The translations under genes were made by a program, and so were the position numbers. Shown in pieces: positions 62,984-64,000 of a DNA stretch of 64,000 nt (positions are counted from its first letter, which is position 1; the number at the start of each line of letters is the position of its first letter). The notes beneath the pieces are model-generated. The model saw nothing but the letters and a program-made list of their open reading frames with translations, was not told where the DNA came from and searched no databases. Where the stretch lies: assembly GCA_965261725.1 (NCBI GenBank), contig CBDHDU010000043.1:41157-105156 (forward strand). Reading direction: 5' to 3'. Origin of the DNA: CANDOC01 sp965261725. Its GTDB lineage: Bacteria; Pseudomonadota; Gammaproteobacteria; Pseudomonadales; Endozoicomonadaceae.

Positions 62984-64000
62984 ATGAGTTTAACGGGCGC
63001 GGTTATCAGCGGTACCGGACTATTTACCCCACCGAACAGCATCAGCAATGAAGAGCTGGTTGAATCGTTCAATGCCTGGGTGCGACAGTACAACGAAGAA
63101 AATGCAGAAGCGATTGCTGCCGGTGAAATGGAGCCTCAGGGGGAATCCAGCGCCGAGTTTATTGAAAAGGCATCTGGTATCCGCAGCCGTTATGTCATGG
63201 ACAAAGAAGGCGTACTGGATCCCAAGTGTATGTATCCGCGTATTCCGGAACGTGCTAATGACGAGCCATCGCTGCAGGTTGAGATTGCATTGAAAGCTGC
63301 TCACGAAGCGCTGGATCGTGCTGGTCGTCGTCCGGAAGAAGTCGATATGGTGCTGGTGGCCTGCTCCAACATGCAGCGACCTTACCCGTCCATTGCCGTA
63401 GAGCTGCAGCATCATCTGGGTGCGGGCGGTTATGGCTTCGATATGAACATTGCCTGCTCCTCAGCGACCTTTGGTTTACAGGTTGCAGTCAATTCAGTGC
63501 GAAGCGGTTCGGCTAAATGTGTACTGATTGTTAACCCGGAGATCTGCAGCGCACACCTGAACTACCGTGACCGTGACAGCCACTTTATTTTTGGTGATGC
63601 CTGCACAGCGGTGGTTGTTGAAGCAGAAGATCAGGCCAACCTGAAAAACGCCTTCCGGATTCTGGGTACCAAGTCTTGGACCCAGTTCTCCAATAATATC
63701 CGCAATAACTTCGGTTTCATGAACCGCAGTGAAGAGACAGACTTCACTTCTGCTGACAAGATGTTTGTCCAGAATGGCCGCAAGGTATTCAAGGAAGTTT
63801 GCCCGAAAGTAGCTGAACATATTCAGGAACACCTGAGCGAACTGGATATGAAGCCGGAAGACCTGCGTCGTATGTGGCTGCATCAGGCGAACCTAAGCAT
63901 GAATCACCTGATCAGTAAAAGGGTTCTGGGTCGTACCGCGACGATCGAAGAAGCGCCGGTGATTCTGGATGAATACGCCAACACCAGTTCCGCCGGTTCT
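62984..64000 (+). CDS. Beta-ketoacyl-ACP synthase III family protein, 3'-partial
   Basis: An open frame of 339 codons cut off by the window end. KAS III motifs are visible: catalytic Cys in NIACSSATFGLQ (about 150), His in MWLHQANLSMNHL (about 304) and Asn in DEYANTSSAGS (about 334), so the triad is complete. The opening SGTGLFTPPNSISNEELVESFNAWV and the extended N-terminal region resemble the Pseudomonas PA3286-type (octanoyl-CoA using) branch rather than standard FabH. It may start fatty acid synthesis from acyl-CoA. The ribosome site is GGGAGAGTGAGAG before ATG 62984. Confidence 0.9.
   Translation, partial: MSLTGAVISGTGLFTPPNSISNEELVESFNAWVRQYNEENAEAIAAGEMEPQGESSAEFIEKASGIRSRYVMDKEGVLDPKCMYPRIPERANDEPSLQVEIALKAAHEALDRAGRRPEEVDMVLVACSNMQRPYPSIAVELQHHLGAGGYGFDMNIACSSATFGLQVAVNSVRSGSAKCVLIVNPEICSAHLNYRDRDSHFIFGDACTAVVVEAEDQANLKNAFRILGTKSWTQFSNNIRNNFGFMNRSEETDFTSADKMFVQNGRKVFKEVCPKVAEHIQEHLSELDMKPEDLRRMWLHQANLSMNHLISKRVLGRTATIEEAPVILDEYANTSSAGS

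Overview
The window is bacterial chromosome from a marine-type gammaproteobacterium. Gene content points to the Oceanospirillales, possibly Endozoicomonas or a relative. Supporting signs are a four-subunit fumarate reductase, type VI and type II secretion genes, RfaH, the LapA/LapB pair, FabY/PA3286-like KAS III, FadD, and heavy insertion-sequence traffic. The genus is an inference and no marker gene was checked.

Left part (1-15.2 kb): the end of a type VI secretion cluster (tssL, tssM) whose tssM 3' end is broken by degraded repeat copies of itself. Then come an OsmC-like protein, frdABCD on the minus strand, and a metal-handling cluster on the plus strand: a small His-rich membrane protein, a His-rich DUF2796 periplasmic protein, and an ABC ATPase with an FtsX/MacB-type permease. 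A DUF3299 protein that usually belongs to this cluster lies 2.7 kb further on, beyond a secreted protein of unknown function and a split ThrE-type exporter (yjjP/yjjB-like). A Zur-box-like palindrome precedes the cluster.

Insertion hot spot (15.3-22.3 kb): one small host gene, probably a lipoprotein, appears to have been hit three times: by an IS66-family element, an ISL3-family element and a 174-bp MITE, each with a clean target duplication. The IS66 copy was itself hit by a second IS66 copy and also carries a 1.46-kb foreign segment with a lipoprotein gene.

Middle (22.3-35.1 kb): housekeeping and accessory genes, namely glpX, an alpha/beta hydrolase, a TolC-type outer membrane protein, an EamA transporter, a GST, a DUF523/DUF1722 protein, sodB, a coiled-coil membrane protein with a lipoprotein, a PilZ protein, prmB and aroC.

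Type II secretion (35.1-46.2 kb): gspCD on the minus strand diverge from gspEFGHIJKLM on the plus strand. Five 21-bp tandem repeats fill the gspE-gspF gap exactly. tRNA-Val and tRNA-Asp follow.

Right part (46.6-64 kb): sbcB, a receiver-like protein without the phospho-acceptor Asp, an orphan FixJ-type regulator, ihfB-lapA-lapB-pyrF, rfaH, a polar amino acid ABC transporter, a YkgJ protein, a FadD-type acyl-CoA ligase, hrpA, and the start of a KAS III gene cut by the window edge.

I found no CRISPR array, prophage or complete unknown multigene system. The most unusual items are the scrambled tssM tail, the triple-hit gene with nested IS66, the MITE, and the 21-bp repeats inside the T2SS operon.
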